Positions 7,792-15,949 of a stretch of 19,210 nucleotides of DNA are shown here, one piece after another. The notes under the pieces were generated by a model. It made no database searches. It was not told the DNA's origin and worked only from the letters and a program-made list of their open reading frames with translations. Positions within the stretch are counted from its first letter, which is position 1, and each line of letters starts with the position of its first letter. This DNA is from Deltaproteobacteria bacterium. Lineage in GTDB: Bacteria; SAR324; NAC60-12. The stretch spans positions 1 through 19,210 of the forward strand of contig PAZT01000042.1 in assembly GCA_002716165.1 (NCBI GenBank), in the 5' to 3' direction. The position numbers were made by a program, and so were the translations under genes.

Positions 7792-10284
7792 TTAAGAACT
7801 AACTATATTAACTAATCGTCCAGGGACTACTATGACCTTTCGTATTTGTTCACCTTTGAGGTAGGATTTGACCTTAGGTGCAGCTAGAGCTATTTTTTCA
7901 GTTTCATCTTTGCTGCTTCCTGCGGGAATTTCAAGCCGATCTCGCAATTTACCATTCACCTGCACAACTAGCGTGATTAAATCGTCTGCAGCCATATCTT
8001 CATCAAATGTAGGCCACTGCTGTCTATGAACACTTCCACTCTCGGGCTTTATTTTTTGCCACAATTCTTCTGTGATGTGAGGTGCTATTGGAGCAAGCAT
8101 TAACAACATCTTTTCCAAGCACTCTTTCCAGACATCACTCCCAATTCCATCAGCCTGTGCCTTTAAAACATTACGGAGAGACATCACTGCAGCAATCGCC
8201 GTATTGAAGCGGAAATTCTGTAGATCAATGGTTACTTTTTTTATAGTTTGATGAAGCGATTTTCGAAGTTTTTTTTCCGTGTCTGGTGAAACATTATCTG
8301 TACTTTTTTCATATGAATTGCAAAGCGTCCAGACAGATTTGAAAAAGCGGGCAAGTCCTTCAATGCCTTGAGGATTCCATGCAGCACCAGCATCCCAAGG
8401 GCCCAGAAACATTAGATATGCCCTTACAGTATCAGTCCCATACTGCTTTACAAGCATGTCAGGATTAACCACATTACCACGACTCTTGGACATTTTTTCA
8501 TGATCCTCTCCTAAAATCATACCCTGGTTAAATAGACGTTTTGTAGGTTCACGAAAATTCAGCAAACCTAAATCTGCGAGTGCCTTAGTAAAAAAACGAA
8601 AATACAGAAGATGCATGGTGGCATGCTCTATACCTCCGGTATACTGGTCAACTGGACATAAATGATTTATTTTTTCCACTTCCCATGGGTTATCATCACG
8701 GACAAGCGTTTGCCCTTTTTTCCAGTAGGGAGAGACATAGGCATAATAATACCAGGAAGAACATATAAAAGTATCCATCGTATCAGTTTCTCTTACTGCA
8801 TCGCCTCCGCATTCTGGACATGAAGTTTTAAGAAATTCTTTATGATATTTTAATGGACTTTCTCCTGTTGGTTTGAATTCGGCATCATCCGGAAGCAGCA
8901 CCGGAAGCTCATTATAGGGGACAGGCTGCATTCCACAACTATCGCAGTAAACTACTGGAATAGGGGTTCCCCACATTCTTTGGCGACTGATCAGCCAGTC
9001 ATGTAAACGAAAATTAACCTGCCGCTCGCCAAAACCTTCCTTTTGCATATGATCTGCAACTTGGTTGAAGCTATCCGGCCAGACCACTCCATCAAACTCA
9101 GCACTGTTTACCATTACCGAATCTTCTTTTAGCAAAATGGGCTCTGCTAATTCATCCCCATCCGGTATTAAACCAAGTTGCTCTTTTGAAACAACCACAA
9201 CCGGAGTTTTCAGTCCATATTTCCTTGCAAAATTAAAATCTCGCTCGTCATGTCCTGGCACGCCCATTATTGCCCCAGTACCATACGATTCTATAACGTA
9301 ATCTGCAATCCAGACTGGTACCAAATCACCATTCATGGGATTAACGGCATATGCTCCAGTGAACACACCATCTTTTGACTTACCCTCTGAAGTACGTTCA
9401 ATTTCGTCTTTGCGCTGTGCCGCAGAGATATATGTTTTAACAATCTCTTTATTTTCAGATTTTGTTATTTGATCAACTAATTTATGCTCTGGTGCTAGCA
9501 CGCAGAAAGTCATGCCAAAAACGGTATCGGGTCTTGTGGTAAAAACTCTAAAGCTCAAAGCTTTTAAGCCATCTATTTTCAGTTCAAACTCAACACCTTC
9601 ACTTCGTCCAATCCAATTTTCCTGCATAGATCGGACCCGTTCTGGCCAATCTAGTCCATCAAAATCAAGTAGTTCATCAGCGTATTTGGTGATTCGTAGT
9701 TTCCATTGATTTAAATCTTTTTTTACAACAGGATTGTCACAACGTTCACAAACCCTTTCCTCACCCCAGACCTGCTCCCGCGCTAGCGTAGTCTGACAGT
9801 TATTGCAGTAATCAACAGGTGCATACTCTCTGTAAGCCATATCCTCTTCAAGCATTCTTAGGAAAAACCACTGGCTCCATTTGTAATATTCTGGATCACA
9901 TGAAGCCACCTCATTTTTCCAAGCAAACATATTGCCCATTGAACGAAGCTGCTTTTGCATGCGCTTTATATTTTCATAAGTCCATGATTTTGGATGAATA
10001 TTGTTTTTGATAGCAGCATTTTCTGCTGGAAGCCCAAATGCATCGAAGCCTATTGGGAAAAAAACTTCAAATCCTTTCATTTTCATAAACCGGGCATAAC
10101 AGTCAGAAGGGGCCATAGCATACCAGTGACCAATATGCAGATCTCCAGAAGGGTAAGGAAGCATAGTAAGCATATAAAATTTCTGATTTCCTGAATCAAA
10201 ATCAAAATCAAGTAAATTATGCTCTTCCCAATACTGTTGCCACTTTGACTCAATTTCTTTTGGGACGTACTCCTGCATGATCAT
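7792..10284 (-). CDS. leuS: Leucyl-tRNA synthetase
   Basis: LeuRS charges tRNA-Leu with leucine in the cytoplasm. The 830-aa chain is full length for the bacterial single-subunit enzyme. Class I signatures are HIGH at residues 50-53 and KMSKS at 597-601. A zinc-binding insertion with CNNC and CERC precedes the CP1 editing domain, which shows the TTRPDTVFGM threonine-rich motif and GHDERDFNFA with the editing Asp. A second Cys cluster (CDSC, CPEC) lies after the editing domain. The C-terminal anticodon-binding and tail regions are complete, ending in a typical VVQVNGKLRDR-containing domain. ATG codons at 10284 and 10278 are both possible and neither has a clear Shine-Dalgarno; the second gives MQEYVPKEIE, a common LeuRS start. 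The gene converges with the CodA-like gene across 193 bases in which I see no strong terminator. Confidence 0.98.
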   Translation of the reverse strand: MIMQEYVPKEIESKWQQYWEEHNLLDFDFDSGNQKFYMLTMLPYPSGDLHIGHWYAMAPSDCYARFMKMKGFEVFFPIGFDAFGLPAENAAIKNNIHPKSWTYENIKRMQKQLRSMGNMFAWKNEVASCDPEYYKWSQWFFLRMLEEDMAYREYAPVDYCNNCQTTLAREQVWGEERVCERCDNPVVKKDLNQWKLRITKYADELLDFDGLDWPERVRSMQENWIGRSEGVEFELKIDGLKALSFRVFTTRPDTVFGMTFCVLAPEHKLVDQITKSENKEIVKTYISAAQRKDEIERTSEGKSKDGVFTGAYAVNPMNGDLVPVWIADYVIESYGTGAIMGVPGHDERDFNFARKYGLKTPVVVVSKEQLGLIPDGDELAEPILLKEDSVMVNSAEFDGVVWPDSFNQVADHMQKEGFGERQVNFRLHDWLISRQRMWGTPIPVVYCDSCGMQPVPYNELPVLLPDDAEFKPTGESPLKYHKEFLKTSCPECGGDAVRETDTMDTFICSSWYYYAYVSPYWKKGQTLVRDDNPWEVEKINHLCPVDQYTGGIEHATMHLLYFRFFTKALADLGLLNFREPTKRLFNQGMILGEDHEKMSKSRGNVVNPDMLVKQYGTDTVRAYLMFLGPWDAGAAWNPQGIEGLARFFKSVWTLCNSYEKSTDNVSPDTEKKLRKSLHQTIKKVTIDLQNFRFNTAIAAVMSLRNVLKAQADGIGSDVWKECLEKMLLMLAPIAPHITEELWQKIKPESGSVHRQQWPTFDEDMAADDLITLVVQVNGKLRDRLEIPAGSSKDETEKIALAAPKVKSYLKGEQIRKVIVVPGRLVNIVSS

Positions 10285-10430
10285 TTTTATATGTTAAGTT
10301 GTTTTGACAAAAATTTTTTAAGTCTTATCTGGAAAGTATAAAATTACATCAAAAAAGAATTAGGAGAAATATAAAATGACTCCATTTACATAATAATTAT
10401 TTAAATAATCTTTCTTAATAACCTAATTGA

Positions 10431-11387
10431 TTATGTTTTGCTTCCAACTGAAAGAATTATCTGAAATAATTCTTTCCTACGGTAAGGTAAGACTTCGGAA
10501 GATAAAATCTTTAACCCCGAATTATGCATACATTCCATCAAATATTCTTTCTCAAATCCAAGCCACTTGTGTCCAAGTTTTTCAATCACCCATTCTTCTT
10601 TATGAGATGCAAGTTCCATAATTAAAACCTGTCCTCCAGGACGAAGAATACGTGTTGCTTCATGTAATCCTTTCTGTGGATTTTCAAGATGATGAAGAGA
10701 CTGTGAAAAGAAAACAACATCCAAAGAATCTGAAGTCAAAGATAAATTGCTTGCATCTTCAACAAGGAAACTAACATTCTTCATACCAAGCCTGTCAATG
10801 CGTTGCCGGGCCATTGCAAGTATGTCAGGATTAATATCCACGCCCGTTACATGCTTGGCGAATTTTGCCATTTCTACAGTCAGTGTTCCATCTCCACAGC
10901 CAAGATCAATTATTTCAAGTTCAGAGGTACCTGAATCAAATCCTGATTTTTTCTCTCCGTTTTGTCCCAACAGAACTCCTAGTAGACAAGACCAAGCATA
11001 CCAAGATTGCCCAGGCTCAAGCAATTGTTCATTTAAACCTCCTGGCTTCCCTTCACGCTGTCGTAATATTTCATGAAGCCTCACACGATCGTTGTTAGGA
11101 TCCTTCATGGATGACAACTGATCGCGCAAAAAGTCCCAAAGTAAGTGAAGATCATCATCAAGAGATTCCTTCTGAGTAAGTTGATAGTAAGCCCATATTC
11201 CTTCTTTGTGTTCCTGTATCAACTTCATTTTTTTCAAGTGGCTTAAATGCCTCGAAATCCCAGATTGAGCCATTCCTATGATTGATGTTAGTTCACTTAC
11301 ATTTAGAGGAGTTTGTGAGATCAAAATTAATATCCTGAGCCGAGTTTCGTCACCTAAAAGTCTTAGTACTTGGGCAATAATTGACAT
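10431..11387 (-). CDS. ArsR-family HTH regulator fused to a class I SAM methyltransferase domain
   Basis: The 318-aa protein joins a winged-helix ArsR domain (about 5-75, with LRLLGDETRLRIL and the recognition helix QSGISRHLSHLKK) to a class I SAM-binding domain (about 155-265). Motif I is IIDLGCGDG (GCGDG at 163-167), Asp in GVDINP binds the ribose, and FFSQSLHHLENP and RILRPGGQVLI follow in the usual order. The ELxVCDL metal site of true ArsR/SmtB sensors is missing: the corresponding stretch has no cysteine. A sensor of SAM or S-adenosylhomocysteine is therefore more likely than a metal sensor. Proteobacterial SahR, an ArsR-family regulator of methionine/SAH metabolism, is a possible relative; that link is inference. 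A palindrome, GATATATC, lies 37 bases upstream of the start. The gene appears to be transcribed alone, 146 bases before leuS. Confidence 0.9.
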   Translation of the reverse strand: MSIIAQVLRLLGDETRLRILILISQTPLNVSELTSIIGMAQSGISRHLSHLKKMKLIQEHKEGIWAYYQLTQKESLDDDLHLLWDFLRDQLSSMKDPNNDRVRLHEILRQREGKPGGLNEQLLEPGQSWYAWSCLLGVLLGQNGEKKSGFDSGTSELEIIDLGCGDGTLTVEMAKFAKHVTGVDINPDILAMARQRIDRLGMKNVSFLVEDASNLSLTSDSLDVVFFSQSLHHLENPQKGLHEATRILRPGGQVLIMELASHKEEWVIEKLGHKWLGFEKEYLMECMHNSGLKILSSEVLPYRRKELFQIILSVGSKT

Positions 11388-11421
11388 AAGTATCTGTAAT
11401 TATCTTCAAAATTAGATGGAT

Positions 11422-11440
11422 AAGATATATCAATATATTT
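11422..11440. promoter_or_regulatory. Candidate autoregulatory operator of the ArsR-methyltransferase gene
   Basis: An AT-rich symmetric element, AAGATATATCAATATATTT, lies about 35-53 bases upstream of the regulator's start codon. Its core GATATATC (11424-11431) is a perfect palindrome. ArsR-family dimers commonly bind such imperfect palindromes in their own promoter. The assignment rests on position and symmetry only. Confidence 0.3.
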
Positions 11441-11674
11441 CAGTACAATGATTTATGAGTATATACAAGCAAAATATCCTCAAATTAAATTGTATTAATG
11501 AGAAGTTAGCTAATTCAGAAAATCAAAGATTTACAAATAATATTTATCTAAATGTAGATCAGTGGAGATTTTAAACTAAAAATTGATTAACTAAATTTTT
11601 CACCAGTATTATGAAAATTGAATGGCAGGATTAAAGCAAGACAAGGAAATTAAAATAATATTCAGGTATCAGAC

Positions 11675-12442
11675 TCAGTTTCTGCTGAAAACCCACTTGT
11701 CTGTAAGACTTAGCTTGGAGTTAAAAGTATAACCATCGTAATCAAAGTTTTTTAAGTCTTCAGATTTAATAATTGAATTGTCAATAGCATAACGAACCAT
11801 TAGACCGCGGGCTTTTTTGGCAAAAAACTGTACTATTTTGTACTCACCATTTTTAAGGTCCCTGAATTCCGGAGTAATCAAACGGCATTCAAGATTTTTT
11901 GTTTTCACTGATTTAAAATATTCATTTGAAGCGAGGTTTACTAAAACTGGGGTCTCCTGCTCCTCTAAAAGAAGTGTGAGTTCATCAGTAATTTTATCTC
12001 CCCAAAATTGATAAAGAGTATTTACTTTTTTTGAATTTAGTTTAAGACCCATCTCAAGTCTATATGGTTGTATCAAGTCAAGTGGTCTTAACAACCCGTA
12101 CAACCCTGAAAGAATTCGCAAATGACGCTGCGCGTAACTAAAATCATCTTCAGAAAGAGTTGATGTGTTAATGCCATTATATACATCACCTTTAAATGCC
12201 AACAACGCTTGCCTAGCATTAACTGGACTAAATGGCAATTCCCAGCTTTTAAATCTATCTACATTTAATTCAGCAATTTTTTGACTTACCTGCATCATCT
12301 TGACTAAATCTCGCAAAGACTTTTTAGACATGATTTCAATTAATTCAGCAGAGTTCTCCAGATAATCAGGAATAGTGAAACTTTCAGTTTTTAGTGGGCT
12401 CTCATAATCCAACGTTTTTGCTGGAGAGATTATCATCAACAT
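11675..12442 (-). CDS. yaaA: Peroxide stress protein YaaA (UPF0246 family)
   Basis: The 255-aa protein matches the YaaA/DUF328 family along its full length. It has the N-terminal MIISPAKTLDYESP, the core motifs LPFSPVNARQALLAFKGDVY and LRILSGLYGLLRPLDLIQPYRLEMG, VNLASNEYF, and the late motif FFAKKARGLMVRY. In E. coli the protein limits intracellular iron and oxidative DNA damage during hydrogen peroxide stress and has a DNA-binding helix-hairpin-helix fold; here that role is inferred from homology. TAAGGT about 8 bases before ATG 12442 is a weak ribosome site, so that start is preferred to ATG 12436. The gene sits alone between the ArsR fusion and rppH, with 170 bases upstream that hold no recognisable feature. 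Confidence 0.93.
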   Translation of the reverse strand: MLMIISPAKTLDYESPLKTESFTIPDYLENSAELIEIMSKKSLRDLVKMMQVSQKIAELNVDRFKSWELPFSPVNARQALLAFKGDVYNGINTSTLSEDDFSYAQRHLRILSGLYGLLRPLDLIQPYRLEMGLKLNSKKVNTLYQFWGDKITDELTLLLEEQETPVLVNLASNEYFKSVKTKNLECRLITPEFRDLKNGEYKIVQFFAKKARGLMVRYAIDNSIIKSEDLKNFDYDGYTFNSKLSLTDKWVFSRN

Positions 12443-12612
12443 CTTTTTACCTTACTAAGACATATTTTAGATTAGAGGATAATTACAAAATAATATCTAG
12501 AGAAATTACATGAATATAAACTATTATAACAAGTTTACCTTAATTCTGGATAGTTTTTAATTATTTTTTAGCTGTAAATTTAAAATCTGTTTTTCATATA
12601 TTTTATCTGCAA

Positions 12613-13122
12613 TTACAAGACACCAAGCATACGCAATCCCTTACGATATGCTTTACGTTTAAAAGGAACAACCAATCTTAAACCTTTACGAGGCCTAATC
12701 CACTGAAAAGTATCAAATTCTATCGGATCATGGTTAAAAGATATCTTGTCAGTATGACAATTTAGATTAAGCAGGAACCAGCGTTGCTGCTGACCATAAA
12801 ATTGTCTCCATTGTATATTTTGGTCCATTACCCGCTTTACTTTATTGGGGTAATGATAGCGTACCCTTTTTCCCCCAACTCTAAGTATTTTAACATCACC
12901 TGTTCCAATTTCCTCTTTAAGTTCACGAAAAAGAGCTTCTTCTTCCGTTTCCCCTTCATCAACACCCCCCTGAGGGAACTGCCAAGACCATTTAAGCTTA
13001 CCATGAACTTTAAATAATTCAGAATTTTTTTCTTTTCCAAGTCTACGAAACATCAGCACTTTATTTTCTGTAGGATGAATTATTACGGCCGCCACGTTTG
13101 ACCTGAATTTTTTTGCCCTCAT
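12613..13122 (-). CDS. rppH: RNA pyrophosphohydrolase (Nudix hydrolase)
   Basis: RppH removes pyrophosphate from the 5' triphosphate end of mRNAs and so opens them to RNase E decay. The 169-aa protein has the RppH-type lead-in WSWQFPQGGVDEGE. The Nudix box occupies residues 52-74 (Gly52, Glu58, Arg66-Glu67, Glu70-Glu71, Gly73), with Thr74 where a hydrophobic residue is more usual. QRWFLL and FNHDPIEFDTFQWI follow, as in the family. Its ATG overlaps the TAA of the preceding gene by one base (TAATG), so translational coupling is likely; no independent Shine-Dalgarno is visible. The very basic C-terminus (PFKRKAYRKGLRML) suits an RNA-binding enzyme. An Ap4A hydrolase activity of the same family is the alternative reading. 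Confidence 0.92.
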   Translation of the reverse strand: MRAKKFRSNVAAVIIHPTENKVLMFRRLGKEKNSELFKVHGKLKWSWQFPQGGVDEGETEEEALFRELKEEIGTGDVKILRVGGKRVRYHYPNKVKRVMDQNIQWRQFYGQQQRWFLLNLNCHTDKISFNHDPIEFDTFQWIRPRKGLRLVVPFKRKAYRKGLRMLGVL

Positions 13123-14144
13123 TACTTTTTTTCTTTAAGAAAATACTGTCGATCCTTAATCATTTTTACCACTTCCAAAATAGGTATATCAGGGAAATTA
13201 TCCCATTTCATTAATCTGAATAAATATTTTTTCAAGTGCCCACGTGACAAGCCTCGTTTTTCCCAATTAGCGTAAATTTCCTCATATTCAACAGGTAATT
13301 TAAGTCCGTCTAAATTTTTTCTGAACATGAATTTAATGGCACTATCCGGGAAATTTTTTACGAAACTGCTTATCGACTTTGAATTGATTTGTCCCTCTCC
13401 AAATACAACATCATTATCTGCATCAACTTCTTCATGCAACCCTTTTTCATCAAATTCAAATTCTTCATCTAGCTCATCTGTCTCAAATTTTTCAAATAGT
13501 TTTGCAGCTGAATTTACCGATATTTTTTTCTTTGATTTATTTAAATTTTTTGTATGCTCTCTTGATTTTTCTGAATTGCCTACTTCATCAAAAGATTTAA
13601 AAATATTTTTTTGACTTATTTTTGCAATATTTACATCTATATCCTTTTGAGTAAATGATGAGTTAATTTGATCTAAATGAGATAGATTTTTTTCATTTTT
13701 GGGTTCATTTAAAGAGACCTTATCCTTAACGCCAGTTATAAAACTTTTCTTTTTGATATTTGAAAGATCTTTTTCTGCAACTTCACTCTCATGAGCTTTC
13801 TGCTCATCCTCTGAGATTTTTCGATCATTTTGTGAATAATCACTAACTAGTGAAAATGCCGGCGGTGGATTCTCTGGTACATAAACTGGGTCTACGAATC
13901 GCCCTGCACGACCCTGCTGAACAAAGTCCACTACAGGATCATAATCAATTTTATCTTCAACCAATTCAATAACTTCTTTTTTGGATTTCCATTTTACAAT
14001 GCGTTTTGAAGAGGGAGTGATATGCTGGCGTGCTTCATTCATCCCTTCTTCTGATAGACTCAAATTTTCAGATCTATCTGAAGGGATATTTTCATGCTGA
14101 TATTCAGCAAGCATACTTTCAATTTGGTAAGCAGAATGTTGCAT
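13122..14144 (-). CDS. Unknown protein of 340 aa with disordered, charged middle; flagellar operon member
   Basis: I do not recognise this protein. The frame is open to a TTG at 14150, but ATG 14144 is the more likely start, 13 bases after the chaperone-like gene. It has three parts. An N-terminal segment (about 45-105) contains KIDYDPVVDFVQQGRAGRF and VPENPPPAFSLV, which look conserved rather than random. The middle (about 106-250) is dominated by Lys, Glu, Ser, Asn and Asp with few hydrophobics, including an acidic run at 220-244, and is probably disordered. The C-terminal 85 residues (about 252-336) look folded, with regular aromatic and hydrophobic spacing (MFRKNLDGLKLP, YANWEKRGLS, MKWDNFPDIP). 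No signal peptide or membrane segment is visible. Its place between a FlgN/FliT-like gene and rppH suggests a flagellar or motility-related cytoplasmic role, but this is inference from position only. Confidence 0.75.
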   Translation of the reverse strand: MQHSAYQIESMLAEYQHENIPSDRSENLSLSEEGMNEARQHITPSSKRIVKWKSKKEVIELVEDKIDYDPVVDFVQQGRAGRFVDPVYVPENPPPAFSLVSDYSQNDRKISEDEQKAHESEVAEKDLSNIKKKSFITGVKDKVSLNEPKNEKNLSHLDQINSSFTQKDIDVNIAKISQKNIFKSFDEVGNSEKSREHTKNLNKSKKKISVNSAAKLFEKFETDELDEEFEFDEKGLHEEVDADNDVVFGEGQINSKSISSFVKNFPDSAIKFMFRKNLDGLKLPVEYEEIYANWEKRGLSRGHLKKYLFRLMKWDNFPDIPILEVVKMIKDRQYFLKEKK

Positions 14145-14157
14145 AGTCAATTGATTT

Positions 14158-14559
14158 TCATGTCTTCATGTTTTTTATTTGTGGCCGCTGATGCTCAGAT
14201 TCTTTTCTATATTGCATCTGATGACCTAACTGAGTTATCTGTAATGAAACTGCATTTTTTTCACGGCCAACTATTTTTTCAAATTCTTTTTCTGAAAGTA
14301 AAATTTTTTCCATTAATTCCTGTATAAGTCGATCAAGTTTTTTCTCTTCCGTATGTAAAGGACGATTGTATTGTTGATGCCAAATTTGAAGCATTGAGTC
14401 TATCTCCTGCAATTCTTTAAAACATTTGTCTTTATGTGATAAAAGGTCATCCAGACCCACAGAATCATTTTCTGCTAACTGACGCTGTGAAAAGTCTAAT
14501 AATTTTTCCAAAAGTGATTGCTGTTTTTCAAGCAGAAGCTTTAAATCACTTTCAGTCAT
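14158..14559 (-). CDS. Small coiled-coil protein, FlgN/FliT-like putative flagellar export chaperone
   Basis: The frame extends to TTG 14574 inside mnmE, but ATG 14559, four bases after the mnmE stop, is a better start and gives 133 aa. The protein is almost wholly helical and coiled-coil in character. Residues 3-50 follow the pattern of FlgN-type chaperones: repeated LLEKQQSLLEKLLDF heptads, a stretch EN.SVGLDDLL, then HKDKCFKELQEID. A second long helix (about 68-115) contains KILLSEKEFEKIV. FlgN and FliT bind hook-junction or cap subunits and deliver them to the export gate. The family is short and poorly conserved, so homology is suggestive only. Position directly downstream of a flagellin and mnmE supports a flagellar function. 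A generic coiled-coil protein is the alternative. Confidence 0.6.
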   Translation of the reverse strand: MTESDLKLLLEKQQSLLEKLLDFSQRQLAENDSVGLDDLLSHKDKCFKELQEIDSMLQIWHQQYNRPLHTEEKKLDRLIQELMEKILLSEKEFEKIVGREKNAVSLQITQLGHQMQYRKESEHQRPQIKNMKT

Positions 14560-14563
14560 TCTT

Positions 14564-15937
14564 TTATTTACCAATACAAAACTCAGAAAAAATCTGTCCT
14601 AATAAATCATCAGGGGTAGTCTGCCCAACAATATCTCCAAGCGCATTTAAACAGGTTCTCAAATCCTCTGCAACAAACTCTTCTCCCTTTGAGTCTTCCA
14701 AACCCTGTATAGCTTTTAACAAGGATTCAAGGGCACGCTCTGCTGCCTGCTTCTGTCTACGGTTTGTAATCCATATTTCATCTTTATGTGGTGAAACATC
14801 CAATGTTGCCTTTTCATACAATTTTGATTCAAGTTCATCACATCCCTCTGCTGTTTTTGCTGACACTGAAATATAATCCCTTCCTGAGAACTCACTTAAC
14901 CACTCAGGTTCCCTTCCAGCCATGAGATCAATTTTATTAATTACAATTATTGACTTATGCTTTTCAACATCGCGAACTAGTTTTAGATCTTCTTCATTCA
15001 GTTTTTCTCCTCCATCAATAATCACCAATATCAAGTCAGATCTGCTCAGCACGTTTCTAGACTGGCGAATGCCTTCAGATTCTATTAGGTCTTTAGTATT
15101 TCTGATACCTGCTGTGTCTGTCAGACGAAAAGCAATACCCTTAATTTGTATTGATTCTTCGATATAATCCCTAGTAGTTCCCGGCACATTAGTAACAATA
15201 GCCCTTTGATCTTTAAGCAATCTGTTAAGCAATGAAGATTTTCCTACATTAGGTCTTCCAATCAGGGCAACACTAATTCCTTCTCTAACTCTTAGTCCAT
15301 GATTGGCGTGAACTAGCATTTTTTTTAAATCTGAACAGGCTCGTTTAATTTGTCGAATACACTCATCAAAGTGAACAAACTCAATATCTTCTTCAGGAAA
15401 ATCAATGCTTGCTTCCACAAGGGATGAAGTAGTGACCACCTGACTTCTAACATCTTCAATTGCATTATAAAGTTTACCTCGAAGTTGCTGAACAGCCAGT
15501 GCTGATCCAAGTTCTGAACTTGCATGAACCAAATCTAAAACAGCTTCCGCTTGAGTTAGGTCTATACGGCCATGCAAAAATGCTCTTTGAGTAAACTCTC
15601 CAGACTCAGCTAGTCTTGCCCCTTGGCGCATTAACAAATCCAAGATTTTACGCATAATAAAGGGGCTTCCGTGACACTGTATTTCCACCACGTCCTCAGT
15701 CGTATAGGAACGTGGTGAGCGCATAATGATCACTAAAACTCTGTCAATAAGTTTTTCGTCATCATGAATCCATCCGTGAAAGAGCTCATTTGATCCTGTA
15801 TTTTCAAGTTTCCCAGTTGAGCTTTTAAACAAATGTTCCACTATTGACACTGCCTGCTTGCCACTTACCCGTATTACCCCAAGTCCTGATGGCTGAAGGG
15901 GAGTTACTATTGCTGCAATTGTATCGTCAAGGTTCAT
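14564..15937 (-). CDS. mnmE: tRNA uridine-5-carboxymethylaminomethyl modification GTPase MnmE
   Basis: MnmE, with MnmG, installs the cmnm5 group on U34 of tRNAs reading split codon boxes, using GTP and methylene-tetrahydrofolate. The 457-aa protein is complete. The N-terminal folate-binding domain begins MNLDDTIAAIVTP and includes the conserved GRIDLTQAEAVLDL near 123-136. The G domain shows G1 GRPNVGKS (227-234), G2 GTTRD (253-257), G3 DTAG (274-277), G4 NKID (334-337) and G5 SAK (359-361). The protein ends in the invariant CIGK (454-457) with the catalytic Cys. It begins 12 bases after the flagellin B stop and is followed after four bases by the chaperone-like gene. Placement in a flagellin operon is unusual; mnmE is more often near rpmH, rnpA and yidC. 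mnmG is not in the window. Confidence 0.98.
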   Translation of the reverse strand: MNLDDTIAAIVTPLQPSGLGVIRVSGKQAVSIVEHLFKSSTGKLENTGSNELFHGWIHDDEKLIDRVLVIIMRSPRSYTTEDVVEIQCHGSPFIMRKILDLLMRQGARLAESGEFTQRAFLHGRIDLTQAEAVLDLVHASSELGSALAVQQLRGKLYNAIEDVRSQVVTTSSLVEASIDFPEEDIEFVHFDECIRQIKRACSDLKKMLVHANHGLRVREGISVALIGRPNVGKSSLLNRLLKDQRAIVTNVPGTTRDYIEESIQIKGIAFRLTDTAGIRNTKDLIESEGIRQSRNVLSRSDLILVIIDGGEKLNEEDLKLVRDVEKHKSIIVINKIDLMAGREPEWLSEFSGRDYISVSAKTAEGCDELESKLYEKATLDVSPHKDEIWITNRRQKQAAERALESLLKAIQGLEDSKGEEFVAEDLRTCLNALGDIVGQTTPDDLLGQIFSEFCIGK

Positions 15938-15949
15938 TTTCTTAAAAGA

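Noticed and set aside
10747..11076. 109-codon plus-strand ORF
   Set aside because: It is antisense to the ArsR-methyltransferase fusion and its Ser/Pro-rich translation mirrors that gene's codons.
14145..14150. TTG start for the unknown 340-aa protein
   Set aside because: ATG 14144 is only two codons further and needs no rare start; no ribosome site favours the TTG.
14560..14574. TTG start for the chaperone-like protein inside mnmE
   Set aside because: ATG 14559 lies directly after the mnmE stop and gives a typical tight operon junction.
14436..14876. 146-codon plus-strand ORF
   Set aside because: It is fully antisense to mnmE and the chaperone-like gene, both of which are well supported; its Ser/Phe-rich composition is typical of a shadow frame.
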